5,049 nucleotides of DNA from an uncultured Clostridium sp. (GCA_947246775.1 CAMXTM010000182.1:1-5049), one strand, 5' to 3'. Numbered from the stretch's first letter, positions 1 through 5,049 are shown. The notes: generated by a model from the sequence alone, not told the origin. Program-made: numbers and translations.

Positions 1-49
1 TTCCTGTTTGTTCAGCAATAATTTCTTTAATTCTTTCTAATACTTCCAT
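1..49 (-). CDS. acpP: Acyl carrier protein, N-terminal fragment (cut by window edge)
   Basis: Only the first 16 codons are inside the window, reading MEVLERIKEIIAEQTG. This resembles the first helix of bacterial acyl carrier proteins, the small carrier that holds growing acyl chains on a phosphopantetheine arm. The serine attachment site (DSL motif) would lie beyond the left edge and cannot be checked. The ATG at 49-47 is preceded by GGAGG (61-57) at 7 bases, an excellent ribosome binding site. It lies 29 bases downstream of fabH on the same strand, the usual fabH-acpP order in clostridial fab operons, so the two are almost certainly cotranscribed. The identification rests on a short N-terminus plus this context. 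Confidence 0.8.
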   Translation of the reverse strand, partial: MEVLERIKEIIAEQTG

Positions 50-78
50 TTTTGTTCCTCCTTAAAATAATTGTTCAT

Positions 79-1050
79 TTAGATTTTAATAAGTAACCCA
101 CCCCATGTGAGTCCACCACCAAAACCTGCCATTAATATATAGTCTCCTTGTTGCAATAATTCCTTTTGTATCATTTCATTTAATGCAATAGGAATAGTTG
201 CAGCGGAGGTATTACTGTATTCAGCAATATTCATATAAAACTTTTCCAAAGGTATCTTTGTTTTTCTGGATATAATTTCTACAATGCGAGCATTTGCTTG
301 ATGTGGTATAACATATTTTAATTGCTCAGCACGAATACCTGATTTTTCTATCAATTTTAAAATACACTTTGGTGTTTGTCTGGTAGCAAAATCAAAAATA
401 GCTCTACCATCCATATGCAGAAAATTATCCTGTTCTTTTGATTCGCTATTGAATATATGAGAAGCTTTTTTTTCTGCACAACTCAATGACATACCACGAC
501 TACCATCACTACCTAGTTCTTCTGCCAATATGCCACCACTTTCTGCCTTTTCTAAAAAGACTCCTCCAGCTCCATCACCAAATAATACACAAGTGCTTCT
601 ATCTTTAAAATCTAAGTGTTTTGACAACACTTCTGCTCCAATAATTAGTGCATTATTATAAACGCCACTTTTAATAAATTTGTCTGCTGTACTAACGCTA
701 AAAATAAAACCAGAGCAAGCTGCACTTAAATCAAAAGCAACTGCATTTACAGCACCAATTTTAGATTGCACTAAACATGCTGTAGATGGTGTTGTATAAT
801 CTGGTGAAACAGTCGCAACAATAATCAATTCTATTTCCAGTGGATTGATATTGCCATTTTTTAAAATATCCATTGCTGCTTTTGCAGCAATATCTGATGT
901 GTTTTCTCCTTCTGAAAAATGTCGCTTTTCTATACCACTCCGTGAACGTATCCATTCATCACTTGTATCAACATATTGAGAAAGCATATCATTCGTAACG
1001 ATTTTTTCAGGAACATAAGAACCAGTACATTTTATTTTTGAAAAAATCAT
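79..1050 (-). CDS. fabH: Beta-ketoacyl-ACP synthase III (KAS III)
   Basis: This cytoplasmic enzyme condenses an acyl-CoA primer with malonyl-ACP to start each fatty acid chain. The 323-residue length fits the family (E. coli FabH is 317). The full Cys-His-Asn catalytic set is visible: Cys112 in DLSAACSGF, His250 in IPHQANARI, and Asn280 in YSNTSAATIP. The N-terminal TSDEWI and SGIEKR motifs and the C-terminal GFGGGLTWGG glycine-rich motif are also typical. The ATG at 1050 follows AAGGGAG (1064-1058) at 7 bases, and the protein starts where KAS III proteins usually start. The gene leads into acpP 29 bases downstream, so it is the first visible gene of a leftward fab operon. A FabT-like palindrome lies about 140 bases upstream. 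Primer preference (acetyl or branched) cannot be told from the sequence. Nothing appears broken. Confidence 0.97.
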   Translation of the reverse strand: MIFSKIKCTGSYVPEKIVTNDMLSQYVDTSDEWIRSRSGIEKRHFSEGENTSDIAAKAAMDILKNGNINPLEIELIIVATVSPDYTTPSTACLVQSKIGAVNAVAFDLSAACSGFIFSVSTADKFIKSGVYNNALIIGAEVLSKHLDFKDRSTCVLFGDGAGGVFLEKAESGGILAEELGSDGSRGMSLSCAEKKASHIFNSESKEQDNFLHMDGRAIFDFATRQTPKCILKLIEKSGIRAEQLKYVIPHQANARIVEIISRKTKIPLEKFYMNIAEYSNTSAATIPIALNEMIQKELLQQGDYILMAGFGGGLTWGGLLIKI

Positions 1051-1113
1051 GTTTTTTCTCCCTTACTTAAAAAAAATTTTTGCAAATATACATTCATTTT
1101 TGTCAAAGCCTAA

Positions 1114-1193
1114 TAAAGTATTTGCTCTATAGTCAATACACTACCAACTATACTTAGAATCTTTTACAATTTTATTGTGTATCAAATACTTTA
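1114..1193. repeat. 11-bp inverted repeat in the fabH upstream region
   Basis: TAAAGTATTTG at 1114-1124 is the exact reverse complement of CAAATACTTTA at 1183-1193, with 58 bases between the arms. The right arm overlaps the FabT-like palindrome and the left arm lies closer to fabH. The pair could be two related half-sites for one dimeric regulator, allowing looping, or chance similarity in AT-rich DNA. Only the arms are repeated; the coordinates span both arms. Confidence 0.4.
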
Positions 1194-1206
1194 ATAATCA
1201 AAGTAT
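1186..1206 (-). promoter_or_regulatory. FabT-like (MarR-family) operator upstream of fabH
   Basis: On the minus strand the core 1202-1190 reads TTTGATTATTAAA. This matches 12 of 13 bases of the FabT consensus core TTTGATTATCAAA known from streptococci and lactococci (recalled from memory). The palindrome extends outward to arms ATACTTT and AAAGTAT (1206-1186). FabT is a MarR-type repressor that, with acyl-ACP bound, represses fab genes, so a site upstream of fabH makes functional sense. It lies about 140 bases from the fabH start and about 100 bases upstream of the rightward promoter, so fabH is the likelier target. No fabT gene is in the window. AT-rich DNA raises the chance of accidental matches. 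Confidence 0.5.
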
Positions 1207-1302
1207 ATAATGCTTTTTTTAATACGTCAATCTTTATTCTGAAAATAATTCCATTAAATCCAAAATATTTTTAGTAAATGCTAACAATTTATGTTCTATA
1301 TA

Positions 1303-1331
1303 TTGACAATAGATTATATTTGTAATATATT
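1303..1331 (+). promoter_or_regulatory. Sigma-A type promoter for the NMO-family gene
   Basis: A perfect -35 box TTGACA (1303-1308) is followed after 17 bases by TATATT (1326-1331), a 5 of 6 match to the -10 consensus. Transcription would begin near 1338, giving a leader of about 75 bases before the ATG at 1413. It is the strongest promoter match in the spacer and points rightward, away from fabH. Confidence 0.75.
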
Positions 1332-1412
1332 TTTCTATGTATAATAATATTAAATCTACATCACATAGTTATAAAAACTATATGATATTTTATAAAAAGG
1401 AGTGTCCATACT

Positions 1413-2477
1413 ATGAAATTAAAACCACTTCATATTGGGGATTTAACAATACCTATTCCTATTATACAAGGTGGAATGGGTGTTGGTATTAGTCTATCTT
1501 CTTTGGCTGGAGCTGTAGCAAAAGAAGGTGCTGTTGGTGTTATTTCTGCTGCTCAACCTGGTTTTTTATCTAAAGACTTTTTAACAAATACAGTAGAAAC
1601 AAATTTAAATGCATTAGCCTATCACATTAAAAAAGCAAAAGAAATTTCTAACGGTGGTATTATTGGTGTTAATATTATGAGAGCTGCTACCCATTATGCA
1701 GATTATGTAAATTGTTGCATTAAAAATGGTGCTGACATGATTATATCAGGTGCAGGGCTTCCTATGGAATTACCTGATTTAATTGGTGATGCTCATATTA
1801 AATTTGCCCCTATTGTTTCTTCTGTAAAAGCAGCAAAAGTTTTATTACATCGCTGGGATAAACGTGGAAAACGTATGCCAGATTTTGTTGTAATTGAAGG
1901 GCCAAAAGCAGGTGGACATTTAGGCTTTTCAGAAAAAGAATTACTTTCTGGACTAGAAGATAATTATGCCTACTATGATGAAGAAGTTAAAAATATTATA
2001 GATTATGTTAAAAGTTTTGAGCAAAAATATAATCGCTCTTTTCCAGTTATTTTTGCAGGTGGCGTATATGATAGGAATGATATTGACCATTACCTGGCAT
2101 TAGGCTGTGATGGTGTTCAAATGGCTACTCGTTTTGTAGCAACACAAGAATGTGATGCTGATATAGAATTCAAAATGGCATATGTTAATGCTAAAAAAGA
2201 AGATATTACTATTGTAAAAAGTCCTGTTGGTATGCCAGGACGTGCAATCAGTAATCCTTTTATGGAATTAAGAAAAACAGAACGGGAAAATGTTACAAAA
2301 TGCTATAATTGTTTAGAAAAATGTAATCCTACTACAACTCCCTATTGTATTACAGAAGCCCTAATTCGTGCTGCAAAAGGAGATACAGAAGATTCTTTAT
2401 TATTTTGCGGTGCTAATGCTTACAAAATAGATAAAATTACAACAGTAAAAGAAATTATAGATGAATTAAATCAATAA
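1413..2477 (+). CDS. Nitronate monooxygenase / FabK-like FMN-dependent oxidoreductase
   Basis: This 354-residue protein belongs to the NMO (2-nitropropane dioxygenase) TIM-barrel flavoprotein family, which also includes the enoyl-ACP reductase FabK. Family signatures are IIQGGMGVGIS (residues 17-27), GVNIM (85-89), SGAGLP (112-117), PKAGGHLG with probable catalytic His169, and phosphate-binding FAGGVYD and LGCDGVQMATRFV (214-242). The C-terminus carries Cys297, Cys300, Cys304 and Cys312 (CYNCLEKCNPTTTPYC), which FabK lacks. The ATG follows AAGGAG at 10 bases. The gene stands alone, divergent from fabH and with its own promoter and terminator. The substrate is uncertain: nitronate detoxification is the family default, while the position beside fabH-acpP leaves a role in fatty acid metabolism open. 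The family call is strong; the specific reaction is not established. Confidence 0.85.
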   Translation: MKLKPLHIGDLTIPIPIIQGGMGVGISLSSLAGAVAKEGAVGVISAAQPGFLSKDFLTNTVETNLNALAYHIKKAKEISNGGIIGVNIMRAATHYADYVNCCIKNGADMIISGAGLPMELPDLIGDAHIKFAPIVSSVKAAKVLLHRWDKRGKRMPDFVVIEGPKAGGHLGFSEKELLSGLEDNYAYYDEEVKNIIDYVKSFEQKYNRSFPVIFAGGVYDRNDIDHYLALGCDGVQMATRFVATQECDADIEFKMAYVNAKKEDITIVKSPVGMPGRAISNPFMELRKTERENVTKCYNCLEKCNPTTTPYCITEALIRAAKGDTEDSLLFCGANAYKIDKITTVKEIIDELNQ

Positions 2478-2520
2478 AAATAGTAAATGCCCTCAATATT
2501 AAGGGCATTTACTATTTTTT
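2477..2520. terminator. Bidirectional intrinsic terminator between convergent genes
   Basis: A perfect 17-bp stem (2477-2493 with 2502-2518) encloses the 8-base loop CAATATTA. The GC-rich inner part is ATGCCCT / AGGGCAT. The outer part is an A run on the left and a T run on the right (to 2520), so each strand ends its hairpin in U residues. It begins within the stop codon of the NMO-family gene and reaches the stop codon of the second PII-like gene (2522-2520), serving both transcripts. Confidence 0.93.
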
Positions 2521-2852
2521 TATACATCAATGTGACCAGAAAACAATCCATAAACATCATCAACAGGCAACGAAAAGACAATTCCTTTTGCTGGAGAGTT
2601 CATTCCCATTTCATTAGAAATATTCATCATAATTTTTTGTTTAATTTCTTTTCTAGCAACAATCAATAAAAGTTCTTTATCTTCATTTATTGTAATACCA
2701 AAAAATTTGGCTGCTTCTTTACCACTCACACCATGACCATGCAATATTGTCCCACCTGTAGCACCTGCTTTCTTTGCTGCTTCCATAGCATCAGAAGAAT
2801 AACCATGATTTACAATAGCAATTACTAAAGCATATTTTTTATCCATACTCAT
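2520..2852 (-). CDS. PII-like signalling protein, second copy (110 aa)
   Basis: This small cytoplasmic protein has the length and fold pattern of PII regulators, trimeric sensors that bind nucleotides between subunits and control transporters or enzymes through a flexible T-loop. Visible parts are a first strand YALVIAIVNHG (7-17), a turn GATGGTILHGHG (30-41), a T-loop region VSGKEAAKFFGI (42-53), a strand ELLLIVA (60-66), and the B-loop-like SPAKGIVFSLPVDDVYG (86-102). The T-loop lacks the YRGAEY uridylylation motif of GlnB/GlnK, so it is not a canonical nitrogen PII. The ATG at 2852 has GGAGG (2865-2861) 8 bases upstream; the Met at codon 3 would be too far. Only 3 bases separate it from the preceding PII-like gene, implying translational coupling. 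It is the last gene of the operon and ends in the shared terminator. Confidence 0.85.
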   Translation of the reverse strand: MSMDKKYALVIAIVNHGYSSDAMEAAKKAGATGGTILHGHGVSGKEAAKFFGITINEDKELLLIVARKEIKQKIMMNISNEMGMNSPAKGIVFSLPVDDVYGLFSGHIDV

Positions 2853-2855
2853 AAT

Positions 2856-3209
2856 TTAATCCTCCTTCCAACCTGTTAAGGCACAGAATGATGCCATACC
2901 ACCAATACTATCCAATGGAATCGTAAAAGCAATTCCTTTTCCTGCTTTATGTAATTCCATTTCCTCTTTTAATTGAGCAAATATTTTTGGAACATCTTCT
3001 GCATACACAGTAGAAATAAATACATCTTTTACTGACTCATCTAGTCCTAAATAGTCTAACATCTCTGAGCTTGCTGTTCCCTTTCCAAAACATAATATTG
3101 TATAATTAATATTGTGACTTTTGTAATAAGATATTAATTTTTTACCTTTCCCTCTATCTACAATTGTAATCATAAGTTTTAATGGCTTTACTTCTCTTAT
3201 TTTTGCCAT
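2856..3209 (-). CDS. PII-like signalling protein, first copy (117 aa)
   Basis: This is a paralogue of the next gene downstream, with the same element order: strand LKLMITIVDRG (10-20), NYTILCFGKG (35-44), a T-loop region TASSEMLDYLGL (45-56), strand DVFISTV (62-68), and a B-loop-like HKAGKGIAFTIPLDSIGG (87-104). Both proteins share the pattern KGI.F..P.D...G near the C-terminus and T-I-L-..-G-.-G before the T-loop. There is no Tyr-51-type uridylylation motif. Residue 39-41 LCF differs from the LHG of its partner, so the two probably sense different signals or assemble together. The ATG at 3209 follows GGAGG (3224-3220) at 10 bases. It sits 17 bases after the DUF1538 membrane gene and 3 bases before the second PII-like gene. 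Control of that membrane protein is the likely role (inference). Confidence 0.85.
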   Translation of the reverse strand: MAKIREVKPLKLMITIVDRGKGKKLISYYKSHNINYTILCFGKGTASSEMLDYLGLDESVKDVFISTVYAEDVPKIFAQLKEEMELHKAGKGIAFTIPLDSIGGMASFCALTGWKED

Positions 3210-3226
3210 ATTCAGACAACCTCCTT

Positions 3227-4744
3227 TTAAAATTCGATAATATCGTTGTCTTCTTCTTTTTTAGATTCCATAACAGGTATTTCTGCACTTCTTTTCTTTT
3301 CTCCTATTGTATAAATTAAACCTAAAACTTGTATTGTCACTAGTGGAGTCATAGCAACCATAGCAACTATTCCAAAAGCATCTGTCATAATTTCTCCATC
3401 TAACGCTTGACAAGCTCCCATAGCTAAGGGCAACAAAAAAGTGGCTGTCATTGGACCAGACGCAACTCCTCCTGAGTCAAAAGCAATTGCTGTAAAAATT
3501 TTAGGTACAAAACGAGATAATGCAATTGCAATACCATAACCAGGTATTAAAAAGCACCATACTGGAATACTTGTTAATACTCGAATCATCGCAATTCCTA
3601 CTGAAATACCAACACCACATGACAAACTAATGAGCATTGCTCTCTTTGTAATATTTCCGCTTGTAATTTCTTCTACTTGTTTTGTCAATACATGAACTGC
3701 TGGTTCTGCAATAACAACAAACATTCCAATAACAATACCAAGAGGAACTAACACCCAATGATAGGATAGTTGTGCAATAGTATTTCCAATATGATTACCT
3801 ACAGGCATAAAACCTACATTAACACCTGTCAAAAAGCACACAAGTCCAATATAAGTATAGGCAATACCAACATATATTTTTTTGACATAATGTTTTGATA
3901 GTTTTAAATACAACTTTTGAAAAATTAAAAAGAATATAATAATAGGTGAAAGTGCTACTGCTACTTCTTTAAAATAATGTGGAAATCCACTTATAAATAA
4001 AACTACTACTTCTTTTATATTTTCTGCTGTAGCTTGTGTTTGTACTACATAATCTTCTGAAGATACACCAAAAAATAAACCAAGTATCAATACAGCTAAA
4101 ATTGGCCCTACAGAACATAATGAAATTAAACCAAAACTATCTTCTTGAGAATTTTTGTCTCCACGTACAGATGCAACACCAAGTCCTAAAGCCATAATAA
4201 AAGGCACTGTAATAGGTCCTGTTGTAACACCTCCTGAATCAAAAGCAACTGCTAAAAATCGAGTTGGAGAGAAATAAGCTAATAAAAATACGATAGCATA
4301 AAAAATAATAAGTAGTATTACCAAATTAACTTGAAACAAAATACGCAACAATGCTAATACAAGAAAACTACCTACTCCTATTGCTACCGATAATATCAAT
4401 GTCATATTAGGTATAGATGGTACTTGTGTTGCTAAAACTTGCAAATCTGGCTCAGCAATTGTAATTACTATGCCAAACAACAAAGCAGTTAATATTAAGA
4501 ATACTAAATTTCTGGATTTTGTCAATTGCGCTCCTACTTTTTCTCCCATAGGCATCATAGCAATATCTGCTCCTAATGTAAATAGCCCCATGCCAAATAT
4601 TAGCAAAATAGCTCCAACTAAAAATAAAATCATAGTATACAATGAAATAGGAACAATAGTAAAACTTAAAAGTAGTACAATGACAACAATTGGCATGACT
4701 GATGAAAGAGATTCTAATATCTTTATTTTTAAATTTTTATACAA
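3227..4744 (-). CDS. DUF1538 polytopic membrane protein, probable transporter
   Basis: This very hydrophobic protein of 505 residues (from the chosen start) has roughly 12 membrane segments and is an internal duplication. Numbering from the upstream TTG at 4768, IAEP at 104-107 and 353-356 and AFDSGGV..GP.T at 175-186 and 429-440 recur about 250 residues apart. The Asp-Ser-Gly-Gly-Thr-rich stretches inside hydrophobic surroundings resemble re-entrant substrate or ion sites. The family is uncharacterised (DUF1538); the substrate is unknown. The tail is acidic and cytoplasmic-looking (KKEEDNDIIEF). The start chosen is TTG at 4744-4742, because GGAGG (4756-4752) sits 7 bases before it, while the longer frame from the TTG at 4768 has no ribosome binding site and would translate the GGAGG itself. 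First gene of an operon with two PII-like genes, suggesting PII-controlled transport. Confidence 0.85.
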   Translation of the reverse strand: MYKNLKIKILESLSSVMPIVVIVLLLSFTIVPISLYTMILFLVGAILLIFGMGLFTLGADIAMMPMGEKVGAQLTKSRNLVFLILTALLFGIVITIAEPDLQVLATQVPSIPNMTLILSVAIGVGSFLVLALLRILFQVNLVILLIIFYAIVFLLAYFSPTRFLAVAFDSGGVTTGPITVPFIMALGLGVASVRGDKNSQEDSFGLISLCSVGPILAVLILGLFFGVSSEDYVVQTQATAENIKEVVVLFISGFPHYFKEVAVALSPIIIFFLIFQKLYLKLSKHYVKKIYVGIAYTYIGLVCFLTGVNVGFMPVGNHIGNTIAQLSYHWVLVPLGIVIGMFVVIAEPAVHVLTKQVEEITSGNITKRAMLISLSCGVGISVGIAMIRVLTSIPVWCFLIPGYGIAIALSRFVPKIFTAIAFDSGGVASGPMTATFLLPLAMGACQALDGEIMTDAFGIVAMVAMTPLVTIQVLGLIYTIGEKKRSAEIPVMESKKEEDNDIIEF

Positions 4745-4751
4745 TCTGTGT

Positions 4752-4756
4752 CCTCC
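4752..4756 (-). promoter_or_regulatory. Ribosome binding site that fixes the DUF1538 start
   Basis: On the minus strand AAAAAAGGAGG ends 7 bases before the TTG at 4744. The nearest upstream in-frame start, the TTG at 4768, has only AT-rich sequence without any purine-rich Shine-Dalgarno. This shortens the protein by 8 residues compared with the longest frame. Confidence 0.85.
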
Positions 4757-4787
4757 TTTTTTATTCAATTTATTTTAGTTACAAAAT

Positions 4788-4837
4788 AACCTCTAAATCG
4801 GCATAGACAATAATATAATTATGTCAATTTAGAGGTT
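4788..4837 (-). promoter_or_regulatory. Inverted repeat / leader hairpin just upstream of DUF1538
   Basis: AACCTCTAAAT (4788-4798) pairs perfectly with ATTTAGAGGTT (4827-4837). On the minus strand the 28 bases between can form an inner stem (GACATAAT with ATTATTGTC, one bulge, three-base loop). The left-hand arm on the minus strand runs into TTGACA (4827-4822), which could be a -35 box, but the sequence 16 bases further (TATGCC) is a poor -10. It could therefore be an operator flanking a promoter, a regulatory leader hairpin or a weak terminator. No U run follows on the minus strand, so a simple terminator is least likely there. Confidence 0.5.
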
Positions 4838-4841
4838 AATA

Positions 4842-4881
4842 TATAAAACAAAGAAATTTGAAAATATTTCTTTGTTTTATA
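4842..4881. repeat. Perfect 16-bp AT-rich hairpin
   Basis: The arms 4842-4857 and 4866-4881 are perfectly complementary around an 8-base loop TTGAAAAT. Only two G-C pairs are present. On the plus strand it is followed by a T-rich stretch (GTATTATTTTTATT), so it could act as a weak plus-strand terminator. On the minus strand it would sit in the DUF1538 leader if transcription starts near 4898. Confidence 0.6.
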
Positions 4882-4904
4882 GTATTATTTTTATTACTTT
4901 CATC

Positions 4905-4913
4905 AGTATATCA
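4905..4913 (-). promoter_or_regulatory. Extended -10 promoter candidate for the DUF1538 operon
   Basis: On the minus strand TGATATACT (4913-4905) fits the extended -10 form TG-N-TATAAT with 5 of 6 bases in the hexamer. No good -35 is visible at 17 bases, which extended -10 promoters can tolerate. Transcription would start near 4898 and place the hairpins at 4842-4881 and 4788-4837 in the leader of the operon. No stronger complete promoter was found in this spacer. Confidence 0.35.
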
Positions 4914-4914
4914 T

Positions 4915-4949
4915 AATGATACAAAAATTCATATTATTTTTGTATCATT
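4915..4949. terminator. Perfect 14-bp AT-rich hairpin, possible terminator
   Basis: AATGATACAAAAAT (4915-4928) pairs with ATTTTTGTATCATT (4936-4949) around a 7-base loop TCATATT. On the plus strand the stem is followed by a short TT and then AACAG; on the minus strand there is no U run after the stem. It lies at the end of the possible leftward reading frame from the right edge, whose stop codon falls at the stem-loop boundary. It is a plausible but weak terminator for that frame. Confidence 0.45.
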
Positions 4950-5032
4950 TTAACAGTTTCTTTATATTTCATGTAACTTCCATTTTCCAGAACAATATCT
5001 CCATACAAAGCAAATAATACGGAATATCCAAT
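4934..5032 (-). other. Possible 3' end or remnant of a leftward gene
   Basis: On the minus strand a 32-codon open stretch ends ...GDIVLENGSYMKYKETVKMIQK followed by TAA at 4936-4934. Its codons (GGA, GAA, AAA, GTT, ATT) look like those of the real genes here. However, the same frame has a TAG and a TGA just upstream (5035-5033 and 5041-5039) and no ATG start preceded by a ribosome binding site. It may be the tail of a frameshifted or decayed gene, or chance. The neighbouring frame (IAMILDWIFRIICFVW...) is also open from the window edge for 28 codons. No family is recognised. Confidence 0.25.
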
Positions 5033-5049
5033 CTAAAATCATAGCAATC

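Larger units (their letters stand above)
1051..1412. other. Divergent intergenic region between fabH and the NMO-family gene
   Basis: These 362 bases are very AT-rich and contain no credible gene on either strand. They hold the fabH ribosome binding site, a FabT-like palindrome (1190-1202), an 11-bp inverted repeat TAAAGTATTTG / CAAATACTTTA (1114-1124 and 1183-1193), a rightward promoter (1303-1331), a weak 6-bp hairpin (ATAGTT / AACTAT, 1365-1381) in the rightward leader, and AAGGAG (1397-1402) before the rightward gene. No clear leftward promoter stands out. Candidates are TTGATT, 16 bases, CACAAT overlapping the palindrome, or the TTGACT at 1136-1131 with a poor -10. The stretch from about 1210 to 1295 shows nothing recognisable. 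Confidence 0.8.
4769..5049. other. Upstream region of the DUF1538 operon with stacked inverted repeats
   Basis: No complete gene is seen. The region holds three inverted repeats, listed separately, an extended -10 promoter candidate on the minus strand and a possible 3' end of a leftward reading frame at the far right. The DUF1538 leader would be 70 to 160 bases long depending on which promoter is used. Confidence 0.7.

Noticed and set aside
761..955. 64-codon reading frame on the minus strand inside fabH
   Set aside because: It lies fully inside the well-supported fabH in another frame, has no ribosome binding site and no recognisable domain.
1051..1412. FapR operator upstream of fabH
   Set aside because: No sequence resembling the TTAGTACCTAGTACTAA-type FapR site is present in the spacer.
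1413..2477. Calling the flavoprotein FabK (enoyl-ACP reductase)
   Set aside because: The neighbourhood invites it, but the protein is longer than FabK, has the MGVGIS variant of the N-terminal motif and a C-terminal Cys cluster not found in FabK, and is not in the fab operon.
2487..2669. 60-codon reading frame on the plus strand starting within the terminator
   Set aside because: It starts in the terminator stem, lacks a ribosome binding site and is antisense to the second PII-like gene.
2520..3209. Calling the small proteins GlnB or GlnK
   Set aside because: They lack the T-loop tyrosine motif, and no amtB or glutamine synthetase gene is adjacent.
4470..4778. 102-codon plus-strand reading frame antisense to DUF1538
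   Set aside because: It mirrors the 5' part of the membrane protein gene, has no ribosome binding site and its low-complexity composition is that of an antisense shadow.
4788..4949. CRISPR array or insertion sequence end
   Set aside because: The three inverted repeats have different sequences, are not direct repeats with regular spacers, and no transposase gene or flanking target duplication is visible.

Overview
The window is AT-rich (about one third GC by eye) with strong GGAGG ribosome binding sites, TTG/ATG starts and tight operons. Together with a type II fatty acid synthesis locus of the fabH-acpP kind, this points to a low-GC Firmicute, most likely a clostridial gut-type bacterium (Lachnospiraceae or relative). 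The lineage is inference; no marker gene is present.

Left part (1-1412): the first genes of a fatty acid synthesis operon run leftward, fabH (complete) then acpP (only the first 16 codons are in the window). A 362-base AT-rich spacer separates fabH from a divergent rightward gene. The spacer holds a good sigma-A type promoter for the rightward gene and a palindrome matching 12 of 13 bases of the FabT operator core (TTTGATTATCAAA, from memory), suggesting lipid-responsive control of fabH and perhaps of both directions.

Middle (1413-2520): a flavin-dependent nitronate monooxygenase / FabK-like TIM-barrel oxidoreductase with a C-terminal four-cysteine cluster. It ends in a near-ideal 17-bp hairpin flanked by A and T runs that serves as a bidirectional terminator for the convergent operon to its right.

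Right part (2520-4768, leftward): a three-gene operon of a DUF1538 polytopic membrane protein followed by two different small PII-like proteins, with gaps of 17 and 3 bases. The membrane protein is an internal duplication with paired IAEP and AFDSGGV..GP signatures. The PII proteins lack the GlnB/GlnK uridylylation motif. By analogy with AmtB-GlnK and SbtA-SbtB, this looks like an uncharacterised transporter gated by two PII-type sensors, and it is the most interesting system in the window. Its true start is probably a TTG at 4744, 24 bases inside the longest reading frame.

Right edge (4769-5049): no convincing complete gene. It holds three consecutive inverted repeats (4788-4837, 4842-4881, 4915-4949) upstream of the DUF1538 operon, an extended -10 promoter candidate between the second and third, and a possible 3' end of a leftward reading frame entering from the right.
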